NCBI GenBank assembly: GCA_001885315.1
Contig: MLPZ01000007.1
Location: 84,186-148,185 of the forward strand
Reading direction: 5' to 3'
Origin: Treponema sp. CETP13
Lineage (GTDB): Bacteria > Spirochaetota > Spirochaetia > Treponematales > Treponemataceae
Length of the DNA: 64,000 nt
Shown: positions 8,582 through 16,979 of the stretch, in pieces
Layout of the letters: each line of letters begins with the position of its first letter
Position numbering within the stretch: position 1 is the stretch's first letter
The notes under the pieces: model-generated
Databases searched by the model: none
What the model saw: only the letters and a program-made list of their open reading frames with translations
Told to the model about the DNA's origin: nothing
Program-made: the position numbers and the translations under genes

Positions 8582-10169
8582 TCTGTTCTAAACTTTTTCG
8601 ATACATTTTAGGGGAAATCCCAGTTATTTTTTTAAAACAAAAAGAAAAATAATTTGAATCTGTAAATCCTACTAAGTTTGCTATTTCATAAGTTTTTAAG
8701 TCTTTGTTTGCCAACAGTTTTTTTGCATGCTTAATACGAGTTTCTGTTAAGGCTTTTACAAAAGCGGTTCCGGTCTCTTTTTTAAAGGTTGAACTAAAAT
8801 AAGCATTACTCAGATGTAATTTATCACATATTGTATCTAATCCAAATCTAGGGCTCTTATAGTTTGCTTCTATAAGGTTTTGAGCTTGTTCAATAAAGGC
8901 AATCCCACTTTGTTTACGTTTGTTTTTTAATTCTAAGTTTAGTTTATGTAAAGTATCTTTTAAGTAAATTCTAATTTTTTGAATTGTATTTGCTTCTGAG
9001 GCAGAAGCAAAGTTTTCTAAAATTGTGTTTTCATTTTCTGCTATTTTAAGTTCTGATGAAATCGTAATTATTGTAGTTAATATCTTAAAAAAGTATGATT
9101 TCAGCTCGAGTGGATGTAGGCTCCGTTCTTTAGAAAAAAGCGAATCGACAGCGGCATCAATAGTGTTTGAATTGCCTGTAGTAACAATTGTTATCAAGTT
9201 TTGTACTGCTTCATCTACATTTTTTGTTGTTAATGAAATAAACGTATCGTCCTCAAAATCTCCAATATAGAGTACATTTTGTTCTGGATAATATGTTTTA
9301 TAATTAAGAGCATTTATTGCTTGTTTCGAGGCTATATTTAAATCTGCAAAGTTATATATAGGTTTACTTACTCCAATATTGCAATTTATTTTTGTGTAAA
9401 AATAAATAGACTGATATAAATCTTCTATTTTTTTTAGAGTATTTTTTATAAATAAAGGTTCTTCTTGCTCCTTATCCATTTTAACTTTGTAAAAAAAGGT
9501 GATAGTTGCTTGATCCTTAAAGCAAGAAGTAATTGCTGTTTTGTCTTCTTTAAAATAATTATCAACTATATTTCGTACTGCTAAAGTATCTAATTTATCT
9601 GTGTGATCTTCTATTTCAACAATCGAAGTTATGTATATATCTTTGTCTATTGGTAAGTTATATTCTACTGCTTTTGCAATGATTTCTTTAAACTTTCCTG
9701 CATAAATTTCATTCATTAATTGCTCTTGCATGTCAGGAATCATATTATCATAAAGTTGTTTTAATTTTTGGCGATCTGTAGCTTCTTGTATTTTTTTATC
9801 AAGATTTACTTTTATTTTTTTTAGTAATTCTATGATATCTTCTTTGTTTACGGGTTTTAGGACATAGTATGATATTCCCAATTCGATTGCATTTTGCGCA
9901 TAAGTAAACTCATCGTATCCGGATAAAATAATGACAGTTTTTTCAGGGTAAATTTTTCTTATTTCTTTTACTAGTGTAAGTCCATCCATATATGGCATTT
10001 TAATATCAGTTATAATTACATCAGGGTTTTGTTCTTGAATAATTTCAAGAGCTTCGAGACCATTTTCTGCTTCATCACTGATTACAAACCCGTATTCTTC
10101 CCATGGTATTTTTGATTGAATTACACGGCGAACCATTGTTTCATCGTCTACTAGTAATATTGAATACAT
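8574..10169 (-). CDS. YesN/AraC-type response regulator
   Basis: 531 aa counted from the ATG at 10169 (MYSILLVDDE). Receiver domain at ~1-120 with Asp55 in IITDIKMP as the expected phosphorylation site; a long middle region; AraC-family double helix-turn-helix over the last ~100 residues (LCDKLHLSNAYFSSTFKKE, then GFTDSNYFSFCFKK). An upstream TTG at 10205 would add 12 residues, but it lies inside the promoter, and the receiver domain normally begins at MYSILLVDD. No SD precedes the ATG; a TTGTTC-17-TATAAT promoter ends 7 nt before it, so the transcript is probably leaderless. It is the first gene of the sensing cassette, divergent from the second mglB. Targets are likely one or both mgl promoters. 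Confidence 0.92.
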   Translation of the reverse strand: MYSILLVDDETMVRRVIQSKIPWEEYGFVISDEAENGLEALEIIQEQNPDVIITDIKMPYMDGLTLVKEIRKIYPEKTVIILSGYDEFTYAQNAIELGISYYVLKPVNKEDIIELLKKIKVNLDKKIQEATDRQKLKQLYDNMIPDMQEQLMNEIYAGKFKEIIAKAVEYNLPIDKDIYITSIVEIEDHTDKLDTLAVRNIVDNYFKEDKTAITSCFKDQATITFFYKVKMDKEQEEPLFIKNTLKKIEDLYQSIYFYTKINCNIGVSKPIYNFADLNIASKQAINALNYKTYYPEQNVLYIGDFEDDTFISLTTKNVDEAVQNLITIVTTGNSNTIDAAVDSLFSKERSLHPLELKSYFFKILTTIITISSELKIAENENTILENFASASEANTIQKIRIYLKDTLHKLNLELKNKRKQSGIAFIEQAQNLIEANYKSPRFGLDTICDKLHLSNAYFSSTFKKETGTAFVKALTETRIKHAKKLLANKDLKTYEIANLVGFTDSNYFSFCFKKITGISPKMYRKSLEQNE

Positions 10170-10176
10170 ATCTAGT

Positions 10177-10205
10177 ATTATATTATATAAATTACGAGAG
10201 AACAA
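10177..10205 (-). promoter_or_regulatory. Promoter of the sugar-sensing cassette (leaderless)
   Basis: Minus-strand TTGTTC (10200-10205), 17-nt spacer, TATAAT (10177-10182), only 7 nt before the ATG at 10169, so transcription should begin at or next to the start codon. A weaker plus-strand promoter for the divergent mglB-like gene (TTGAAT 10160-10165, TATATA near 10184) may overlap it. Confidence 0.65.
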
Positions 10206-10236
10206 TGGAAAAACCGATTGTTGGAGGATGTTCTTT

Positions 10237-11250
10237 ATGAAAAAAACTATACTGATTTTTATTTGTAGTGTGTTTTTTATGGTTGAACTAGTTGCTATGG
10301 GGGCTCAAGAAGATGAGGCCTTACCTGTTATTGGATGTACTATATATAAGTATGATGATACCTTTATGACAGGCATACGTAATGAATTGGTTAATTTTGG
10401 ACAAGGGAAAGCAAACTTAAAAATTGTTGATTCTTTGAATAACCAAGATACTCAAAATGCTCAAGTTGATACTTTTATAAAACAAAATGTTTCTGTTCTT
10501 GCAATAAACCCAGTTGATCGGGCTTCGGCTGGTATTGAAATAGATAAAGCAAAAGCTGCCAACATTCCTATAATGTTTTTTAATAGAGAACCTTTTGTCG
10601 AAGATATGGCAAAATCGGACAAAGTGTACTATGTGGGAACTCAGGCAAGCGATGAAGGAAAACTAGAGGGTGAAATTATTTCTGATTATTGGAATACTCA
10701 TCCAGAAGCAGACAAGAATAAAGATGGAATCTTACAGTATGTTTTGCTAAAAGGAGAACCTGGGCATCAAGACACAAAATTGCGTTCAAAAAGTTCTATC
10801 CAAAGCATTAAAGATAGAGGTATTTTAGTTGAAAAACTAGCAGAAGATACTGGTATGTGGGATTGGGTAAATGGGCAGCAGAAAATGTCAGAATTTATTG
10901 CTTCTTATGGGGATAGAATCGAAGCTGTAATATCGAATAATGATGATATGGCTTTGGGTGCTATCGAAGTTTTAAAAGCTTCGGGATACTTTGTTGATAA
11001 TAAATACATGCCTGTCGTTGGGGTTGATGCAACAGCACCTGCTCTTCAGGCAATAGAAGAAGGTTCTTTACTTGGTTCGGTCCATAACGATTCTAAGAGC
11101 CAAGCCCGAGCTATTTTTAATATTGCATATCAATTAGCAATTGGGGGAGATATTACAGAAGAAACAATTGGATACCCGATTACAAATCATCACTATGTTT
11201 GGATTTTTGGGGAAAAGGTTACTCAGGAAAATTATAAAGAATTTATGTAA
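10237..11250 (+). CDS. mglB: Canonical-topology glucose/galactose-binding protein (MglB-1 type)
   Basis: 337 aa periplasmic binding protein with a signal peptide (MKKTILIFICSVFFMVELVAM, then GAQEDE). Its segment order is that of E. coli MglB: TIYKYDDTFM near the N-terminus, then AINPVD, FFNREP, Ca-binding loop DKNKDGILQY, GEPGHQDTKLR, SNNDDMALG, GVDATAPA and SVHNDSKSQ. Asp/Phe, Asn, His-Asp-Arg, Trp, Asn, Asp and Asn sugar contacts are conserved, so glucose or galactose is the likely ligand. SD GGAGG lies 9 nt before the ATG at 10237; an ATG at 10228 directly abuts that SD and is less likely. It stands alone, divergent from the sensing cassette; it may feed the same MglA/MglC or act in sensing/chemotaxis. 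Confidence 0.92.
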   Translation: MKKTILIFICSVFFMVELVAMGAQEDEALPVIGCTIYKYDDTFMTGIRNELVNFGQGKANLKIVDSLNNQDTQNAQVDTFIKQNVSVLAINPVDRASAGIEIDKAKAANIPIMFFNREPFVEDMAKSDKVYYVGTQASDEGKLEGEIISDYWNTHPEADKNKDGILQYVLLKGEPGHQDTKLRSKSSIQSIKDRGILVEKLAEDTGMWDWVNGQQKMSEFIASYGDRIEAVISNNDDMALGAIEVLKASGYFVDNKYMPVVGVDATAPALQAIEEGSLLGSVHNDSKSQARAIFNIAYQLAIGGDITEETIGYPITNHHYVWIFGEKVTQENYKEFM

Positions 11251-11253
11251 AAA

Positions 11254-11325
11254 TAGGCAATAACAGATTTGAACTGTTGACTTCTTCCATGTGAAGGAAG
11301 CACTCTACCACTGAGTTAATTGCCC
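11254..11325 (-). tRNA. tRNA-Val (anticodon CAC)
   Basis: Full cloverleaf on the minus strand: acceptor GGGCAAT/ATTGCCT (G-U at 1:72), D arm ACTC-AGTGGTA-GAGT, anticodon arm CTTCC-TTCACAT-GGAAG with anticodon CAC (plus strand GTG at 11291-11293), variable AAGTC, T arm AACAG-TTCAAAT-CTGTT, discriminator A. CCA is not encoded. It lies head-to-tail downstream of groEL, behind the hairpin repeats. Confidence 0.93.
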
Positions 11326-11334
11326 TTACAAAGA

Positions 11335-11373
11335 GCGACGGAAGCTTTTCTGCTTCCGTCATGGACGTCCTAA
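11335..11373. repeat. REP-like hairpin repeat, copy 1
   Basis: GCGACGGAAGC, loop, GCTTCCGTC, then ATGGACGTCCTAA. The 9-bp hairpin (11337-11345/11352-11360) is followed by the palindrome GGACGTCC. It is nearly identical to copy 2 about 107 bp away, with a compensatory base-pair change in the stem. Confidence 0.75.
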
Positions 11374-11380
11374 CTTACGA

Positions 11381-11416
11381 GTGGAAGTTTACAGCGTTAG
11401 CTAATCTCACTTCCAC
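11381..11416. repeat. Diverged hairpin between the two REP-like copies
   Basis: GTGGAAGT (11381-11388) pairs perfectly with ACTTCCAC (11409-11416) around a 20-nt loop. The stem core GGAAG/CTTCC resembles the repeats on either side, so it may be a related or decayed unit. Confidence 0.5.
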
Positions 11417-11441
11417 AAGTCCCTCTATCGTCTGCTAATAT

Positions 11442-11477
11442 GCGACAGAAGCAGAGCTTCTGTCATGGACGTCCTAA
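11442..11477. repeat. REP-like hairpin repeat, copy 2
   Basis: GCGACAGAAGC, loop AGA, GCTTCTGTC, then ATGGACGTCCTAA. Stem 11444-11452/11456-11464. G in the left arm of copy 1 is A here and the partner C is T, so pairing is preserved. An outer CTGCTAA/TTAGCAG pair (11432-11438, 11484-11490) can extend the structure. It lies just past the groEL stop. Confidence 0.75.
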
Positions 11478-11505
11478 TCCACTTTAGCAGTTCTTACGTC
11501 CATAC

Positions 11506-13152
11506 TTAGTACATGCCGCCCATACCGCCCATGCCACCAGCAGGTGCTGCAGGTGCAGAAGGTGCTTCTGGTTCAGGGATGTCAGTAATTGCACATTCAG
11601 TTGTAAGTAGAAGACCTGCAACTGATGCAGCATTCTGTAATGCAGAGCGTGTTACTTTAGCAGGATCTATAATACCTGCTTCAATAAGATCTTTCCATTC
11701 CATTTTATAAGCATCAAAGCCAGTGCCTTTTTTAGCATTTTTAGCTTTATCTGCTACAACACTACCATCAATTCCTGCGTTTTCAGCAATTTGTCGGATA
11801 GGTTCTTCAAGAGCTCGTTTAACAATTTTAAATCCAACTTGTTCGTCATCAGTTAAGTTCTGCATATCTGCTTTTTCAAGAGCTTGAGCAGCCTGAATAA
11901 GAGCAAGTCCACCCCCAGCAACGATACCTTCTTCAAGGGCAGCTCGAGTAGCGGCTAAAGTGTCTTCAACTCTGTGTTTTTTCTCTTTCATTTCGGTTTC
12001 GGTAACAGCGCCAATGTTTACTACTGCAACACCACCTGAAAGTTTTGCGAGACGTTCTTTAAGTTTTTCTTTATCGTAATCTGAAGTTGCGTTTTCAATT
12101 TGTGATTTAATCTGAGCAACACGATCTTTAATTGCTTTTTCATCTCCAGCGCCATTTACAATAATTGTGTTGTCTTTGTCTATTTTTACAGATTTTGCAG
12201 TACCAAGTTGATCTATTTCAGTTGTTTCAAGTTTTAGACCTAAATCTTCTGTTATAACTTGAGCTCCAGTAAGAATTGCAATGTCTTCTAACATAGCTTT
12301 TCGACGGTCACCAAAGCCAGGCGCTTTTACAACACAAGTTTTTAGAGTTCCACGAAGGTTGTTTACAATAAGTGTTGCAAGTGCTTCACCATCCATATCC
12401 TCACAAATTATAAGCAATTCTTTTCCTGTTTGAGAAACTTTTTCTAATAAAGGAAGTAAATCTTTCATGTTCGAGATTTTTTTATCATGTATTAGGATAT
12501 AAGGATCATTAAAAGAGGTATCCATGCGTTCTCTATCAGTTGCAAAATAAGCGGAAATATAACCACGATCAAATTGCATTCCTTCTACGAAATCTGTTGT
12601 TGTCTCCATTGTTTTTGATTCTTCAACAGTAATAACACCATCTTTTCCAACTTTTTCAATTGCATCAGCTAAAATATTACCTATCTCAGAATCATTGTTT
12701 GCAGAAATAGTAGCTACTTGAGAAACATCTTCTGGTCCTTTTACTGCTTTGGAATTTTTTTTGATTTCTTCAACTGACAAAGCAACAGCTTTGTTCATTC
12801 CACGTTGTAATTCAATAGGAGTCATTCCTGCAGCAACAGCTTTAAGTCCTTCACGAACCATTGAATATGCAAGAACTGTAGCGGTTGTTGTTCCGTCACC
12901 TGCAACATCATTTGTTTTTGAAGCAACTTCTTTAAGTAATTGTGCTCCCATATTTTCAAAAGGGTCGTCTAATTCTATTTCTTTTGCAACAGAAACTCCA
13001 TCTTTAGTAATAGTTGGGGCTCCAAATTTTTTATCGAGCATTACCAATCGACCTTTAGGTCCTAATGTTACTTTTACAGCTTGTGAAATTTGTTCAACAC
13101 CTGAAAGCATTTTTTTTCGAGCTTCATCATTGAAAATTAGTTGTTTTGCCAT
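11506..13152 (-). CDS. groL: Chaperonin GroEL (Hsp60)
   Basis: 548 aa, the standard length, with the hallmark N-terminus ([20 protein letters not shown]), the ATP-site [10 protein letters not shown], and the Gly-Gly-Met tail ([10 protein letters not shown]). It assembles into a double-ring cytoplasmic folding machine that needs GroES as a lid. SD AAGGAG precedes the ATG at 13152. groES is not adjacent, unlike in many bacteria. The upstream 228 bp contain no CIRCE operator (TTAGCACTC-N9-GAGTGCTAA), so HrcA control is not supported here; a short inverted repeat GCAAAT/ATTTGC is the only symmetry seen. Downstream lie the hairpin repeats and tRNA-Val on the same strand, and no T-rich terminator is evident between. 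Confidence 0.98.
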   Translation of the reverse strand: MAKQLIFNDEARKKMLSGVEQISQAVKVTLGPKGRLVMLDKKFGAPTITKDGVSVAKEIELDDPFENMGAQLLKEVASKTNDVAGDGTTTATVLAYSMVREGLKAVAAGMTPIELQRGMNKAVALSVEEIKKNSKAVKGPEDVSQVATISANNDSEIGNILADAIEKVGKDGVITVEESKTMETTTDFVEGMQFDRGYISAYFATDRERMDTSFNDPYILIHDKKISNMKDLLPLLEKVSQTGKELLIICEDMDGEALATLIVNNLRGTLKTCVVKAPGFGDRRKAMLEDIAILTGAQVITEDLGLKLETTEIDQLGTAKSVKIDKDNTIIVNGAGDEKAIKDRVAQIKSQIENATSDYDKEKLKERLAKLSGGVAVVNIGAVTETEMKEKKHRVEDTLAATRAALEEGIVAGGGLALIQAAQALEKADMQNLTDDEQVGFKIVKRALEEPIRQIAENAGIDGSVVADKAKNAKKGTGFDAYKMEWKDLIEAGIIDPAKVTRSALQNAASVAGLLLTTECAITDIPEPEAPSAPAAPAGGMGGMGGMY

Positions 13153-13380
13153 TTTTTCAAAATCTCCTTATCAATTTGCCTCAATATTTTATTTTGTATT
13201 ATGTGATATTGAGTGTTTTTATTAGAAAATAACCAGCAAATGCTTATTTGCTTAATACAAAATATACTAATATTGAAAATAAACGGCAACCTTTTTTTCT
13301 GTTAAAAAAGCATTTCTGTGATAGAATGATTATAGACAATTATGTATTGAATTTAGATATTTTCAGATAGAGAGGTACAC

Positions 13381-15102
13381 ATGAAAACTGTGCGATGGGG
13401 AATTATTGGAGCTGGAAACATTGCTGCTAGTTTTGCAAAGGCTTTAAATGGTATACAAAGCAATGATATTGAGTTAGTAGCTGTTGCGTCTAGAGATGAA
13501 GAACGTAGTAAAGCATTTGCACATAAATGGAATTCTAAACGATATTATAGTGCTGAAAGTGCAACAAAAGCTGGTTTTGAATCTGCATACAAACAGCTTT
13601 TTGCAGATAGCGAGATTGATGTTGTATACATTGCAATTCCACATCGTTTCCACGCAGAAATTGCTATTCAAGCTTTAGAAGCTGGTAAACATGTTCTGTG
13701 TGAAAAACCTGCAACTGTTAATGCTCAAGAATTACAAGAAGTACTTGCTTGTGCAAAAAAACAAAATAAGTTTTTTATGGAAGCATTATGGACTAAATTT
13801 AACCCATCTGTTCAAAAAGTCTTGCAGTGGATTCAAGACGGTAAGATAGGCGATGTTTTGCATATAAAAGCAGATTTTTGTTTTGCAACTCCGATGTATG
13901 GAGAAAATGTATTGGGAATTACACCGACTCAATATGATAAGACAAGTCGTTTGCTCAATCCTTCGTTGGCAGGAGGTGCTTTTTTAGATGTAGGTGTTTA
14001 TACAGCTTTTATTGCAATGATGGTTGCAGGAAGTGCTCCTAATATTCTAAAACAAAAAACAAATAGTGTTTTACAAAATAGTTCAGAACCATGTCGTCTT
14101 CCGGATGCAATCCATGCCGTAGCACGAAAAAATAAAGATGGAATTGATTTATGGAATGGTGTTACGATGCAGTTTAATACTTGTTCAGATTCTAGTATAA
14201 CGGCACAACTTTCCTCTGCAATAGATTTTGGTGGAGAAAAAGGTTCTCAAGATGCATGGATTTTTGGGACAAAAGGTAAAATTAAAATTCCATTATTTTG
14301 GATGGCACAATCAATTGAACTTTATGCTACAGAGTATAATACAGACACTTTGGTTGAAAAAATTGAGATGCCGTTTAAAGTAAATGGATATGAGTATGAA
14401 ATTCTGCATGTTGTAGATTGTATTAATAAAATTTCAAAAAGTTCTATTTCTTTGACAACAAAGGAATCTTTAATAGAAAGCCCAATTCATACATTTGACG
14501 ATATGGTAAATATAAGCAAAGTTTTAGATGAATGTCGTCGACAGACAGGGATACTGTATCCTTTTGAAAACATACAGAATAATAAAATGAAAGATAATTC
14601 TGCTGAAATTGCACAAAAGACAGGAGATGAGGCTGTTTCTCAGAAAAGTACCGGTGGAGAAATAATTATGTATACCGATGGGGCTTGTTCTGGCAATCCA
14701 GGCCCGGGAGGTTGGGGCTGTGTTATAATTGCTAGTGGTCGTGAAATTCCTCTTTCTGGTGGTGAGAAACTTACAACAAACAACCGGATGGAACTAATGG
14801 CAGCTATACAAGGGTTTGAACGTATTCAATCTGTTCCAGAATGGCGAGTTAGACCAATTAAAGTATTTATAGATAGCCAATATGTAAAAAATGGTATTAC
14901 CAAATGGATAGATAATTGGAAGATAAATGGGTGGAATACTGCTGCCAAAAAGCCTGTAAAAAATCGAGATTTATGGATACAGCTTGATAGATTAAATGGA
15001 GAACTTGATGTAAATTGGCACTGGGTAAAAGGGCATGCTGGGAACAAATATAACGAGCAATGCGATCAATTAGCAGTAAAAGCGGGAAATAAAGCAAGGT
15101 AA
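13381..15102 (+). CDS. rnhA: Gfo/Idh/MocA-type oxidoreductase fused to ribonuclease HI
   Basis: 573 aa in one continuous frame. Residues ~1-395 are a Gfo/Idh/MocA NAD(P)-dependent oxidoreductase: Rossmann motif GIIGAGNIA near residue 8 and the catalytic-region EKP at 108-110. After a polar linker (~396-425), residues ~426-573 are a complete RNase HI: TDGACSGNPGPGGWG, NNRMELMAA, IDSQYVKNGI and KGHAGN...CDQLA supply the Asp-Glu-Asp-His-Asp active site that cleaves RNA in RNA-DNA hybrids. An internal ATG at 14668 (Met430) has a well-spaced GGTGGAG in front, so a free ~144-residue RNase HI may also be made. SD GAGAGG precedes the main start. I know no functional reason for this fusion. Confidence 0.88.
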   Translation: MKTVRWGIIGAGNIAASFAKALNGIQSNDIELVAVASRDEERSKAFAHKWNSKRYYSAESATKAGFESAYKQLFADSEIDVVYIAIPHRFHAEIAIQALEAGKHVLCEKPATVNAQELQEVLACAKKQNKFFMEALWTKFNPSVQKVLQWIQDGKIGDVLHIKADFCFATPMYGENVLGITPTQYDKTSRLLNPSLAGGAFLDVGVYTAFIAMMVAGSAPNILKQKTNSVLQNSSEPCRLPDAIHAVARKNKDGIDLWNGVTMQFNTCSDSSITAQLSSAIDFGGEKGSQDAWIFGTKGKIKIPLFWMAQSIELYATEYNTDTLVEKIEMPFKVNGYEYEILHVVDCINKISKSSISLTTKESLIESPIHTFDDMVNISKVLDECRRQTGILYPFENIQNNKMKDNSAEIAQKTGDEAVSQKSTGGEIIMYTDGACSGNPGPGGWGCVIIASGREIPLSGGEKLTTNNRMELMAAIQGFERIQSVPEWRVRPIKVFIDSQYVKNGITKWIDNWKINGWNTAAKKPVKNRDLWIQLDRLNGELDVNWHWVKGHAGNKYNEQCDQLAVKAGNKAR

Positions 15103-15159
15103 ATCTAACAAAATTTATAAGCTGTAATAACTTATAGATAATTAAACTAAATAAGAGGG

Positions 15160-15165
15160 TATACT
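15160..15165 (+). promoter_or_regulatory. -10 element close to the hybrid kinase start codon
   Basis: TATACT ends 6 nt before the ATG at 15172. No convincing -35 hexamer was found. An AGAGGG further upstream is poorly spaced for a ribosome-binding site, so a leaderless transcript is possible. Confidence 0.4.
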
Positions 15166-15171
15166 ATAGAT

Positions 15172-16953
15172 ATGATAAATATTAAGAATTGTATACTTTA
15201 CTATGGGTTTTCAAAAGAAGAATATCATAGTGTTGAACAAGTAATTGATAAAGGTAATTTTCGCAGTGGTCGAAGTCTTGCTTTCCTTATGACACTTCTT
15301 TTGGTTTTTCATAGTCTTTCCACGTTTTTTATACATCATTATGATATTTATCATTTTTATACTTTTACTGGTTTTTTGATAGGCAGTATTCTAATTGTAT
15401 TTTTTTTATATCATCCTCATATAAAAAGGTACGTTCTTGCTACAAAAATAATGCTTATAGTTATGTATGCGTATGGAATTTTTATAGGTACTGTCAATAC
15501 TTCACAGTCCAATGCCGTAACCATAGTTGTTTTTTTGGTCTTACTTCCGTGCATGAATAATAATCGATTTATAGAGACTTTTTTACTTGAAATAGTTGCT
15601 TCTGTGATATTTTTACTGCTTTGCGCTTATTACAAAACAGGTATTTATTTTCGTAATGATGTTGTAAATGTATTGTCGTTTATTTTTGTAGGTATCTTAT
15701 TTCATTATATGCTTTCACGTAATGTAATAAAAGGGAAATTGTTTCAATTAGAAAACGAAAAAGTTCTAAAAGAACTTAGACTCGCAAAAGATTTAGCCGA
15801 AGCTGCAGCCGATGCAAAAGAGAGTTTTCTGGCTAATATGAGTCATGACATACGAACTCCTCTTAATGCAATTCTAGGATTAACTCAGCTTGCATTAACA
15901 AAAGTTAATAATCCTGAAGGAGTAGATTATTTTAAAAGAATACAAAATTCGGGTAATTATCTTTTAGGTGTGCTTAATGATATTCTGGATATGTCAAAAA
16001 TACAAAGTGGAAAAGTCAACATTTTGCTAGATACTGTTAATTTTAAGGAAATGATCGATGGAATTTTAGAAATTATAGAACCAAAAGCTGAGAAAAAAAA
16101 TATTCACATACGTGTAAAAGTTAGTGGAAATGTAAGTAAGTATCAAAAAATAGATAAAGTTCATGTTATGCAAATCTTGGTAAATCTATTAAGTAATTCA
16201 GTAAAATATACACAGCCATCAGGAATAGTAATTTTTTCGATTGAACAAGTTATACATGATACTGGAGATTCTTTTGTCAGATACACGATAGAAGATAATG
16301 GTATCGGGATGAGTATTGATTTTATGTCTCATCTCTATGAGGTATTTAAACGTGAAAAAAATGAATTTGCTTCTTCTGAGGAAGGGACAGGATTAGGACT
16401 TTCGATTGCAAAAAAGTTAGTCGATTATATGGGTGGTACAATATACTGTACTAGTGAACTTGAAATAGGCACAACTTTTGTAGTCGAATTACCCCTTAAC
16501 AAAATATCAACGACTTCTTTTAGAAAAGGGACTTTTGCAGAAGAAAGTAAAAACAATTTGGATCGATTGCAAGGAGGAAATTTAAAAATACTTCTTGTTG
16601 AGGATAATCCAATAAATTCTGAAATTGTAATTCAGTTATTAAAAACGAGAGGCTTTGAGGTTGTCCATTGTGAAGATGGTCAGCAAGCTGTTGACTACAT
16701 AGCTAATAATGATAACTCAGAAATGTTTCTTATTTTGATGGATACACAAATGCCAATCTTAAATGGACTTGAAGCGACAAAAGCTATTCGAAATCTTCCG
16801 TCTTTGTATGCAAAAAAAATTCCAATTGTTGGGTTGTCTGCAAATGCTTTTACAGAGGACAGACAAAAAGCTGTAGCTGTAGGCATGAATGATTATTTAA
16901 CTAAACCCATAGTTGCTAAGGATTTATTCGAAACAATTTCAAAGTTTATTTAA
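15172..16953 (+). CDS. Membrane-bound hybrid sensor histidine kinase with receiver domain
   Basis: 593 aa. Residues ~35-185 contain about five or six hydrophobic segments forming an unclassified membrane sensor region. A short helical linker leads to HisKA with His225 (NMSHDIRTPLNAI), then HATPase_c (LVNLLSNSVKYTQ, DNGIGM, GTGLGLSIAKKLVDYMGG) and a C-terminal receiver domain (ILLVEDNPIN, Asp524 in LILMDTQMP, Lys near the end in YLTKPI). Phosphate probably passes from His225 to Asp524 and on to a histidine phosphotransfer protein encoded elsewhere. It has no partner regulator adjacent: upstream is the RNase HI fusion and downstream a convergent phosphoesterase. The signal is unknown. Domain calls are firm. 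Confidence 0.9.
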   Translation: MINIKNCILYYGFSKEEYHSVEQVIDKGNFRSGRSLAFLMTLLLVFHSLSTFFIHHYDIYHFYTFTGFLIGSILIVFFLYHPHIKRYVLATKIMLIVMYAYGIFIGTVNTSQSNAVTIVVFLVLLPCMNNNRFIETFLLEIVASVIFLLLCAYYKTGIYFRNDVVNVLSFIFVGILFHYMLSRNVIKGKLFQLENEKVLKELRLAKDLAEAAADAKESFLANMSHDIRTPLNAILGLTQLALTKVNNPEGVDYFKRIQNSGNYLLGVLNDILDMSKIQSGKVNILLDTVNFKEMIDGILEIIEPKAEKKNIHIRVKVSGNVSKYQKIDKVHVMQILVNLLSNSVKYTQPSGIVIFSIEQVIHDTGDSFVRYTIEDNGIGMSIDFMSHLYEVFKREKNEFASSEEGTGLGLSIAKKLVDYMGGTIYCTSELEIGTTFVVELPLNKISTTSFRKGTFAEESKNNLDRLQGGNLKILLVEDNPINSEIVIQLLKTRGFEVVHCEDGQQAVDYIANNDNSEMFLILMDTQMPILNGLEATKAIRNLPSLYAKKIPIVGLSANAFTEDRQKAVAVGMNDYLTKPIVAKDLFETISKFI

Positions 16954-16979
16954 AATAATTACTTATTCAGTTGTTATTA

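Noticed and set aside
12749..13225. 158-residue open frame antisense to groEL
   Set aside because: Shadow of a strongly conserved coding sequence; no family similarity and no ribosome-binding site.
13153..13380. Search for a CIRCE element upstream of groEL
   Set aside because: No TTAGCACTC-N9-GAGTGCTAA or close variant; only a short GCAAAT/ATTTGC symmetry.
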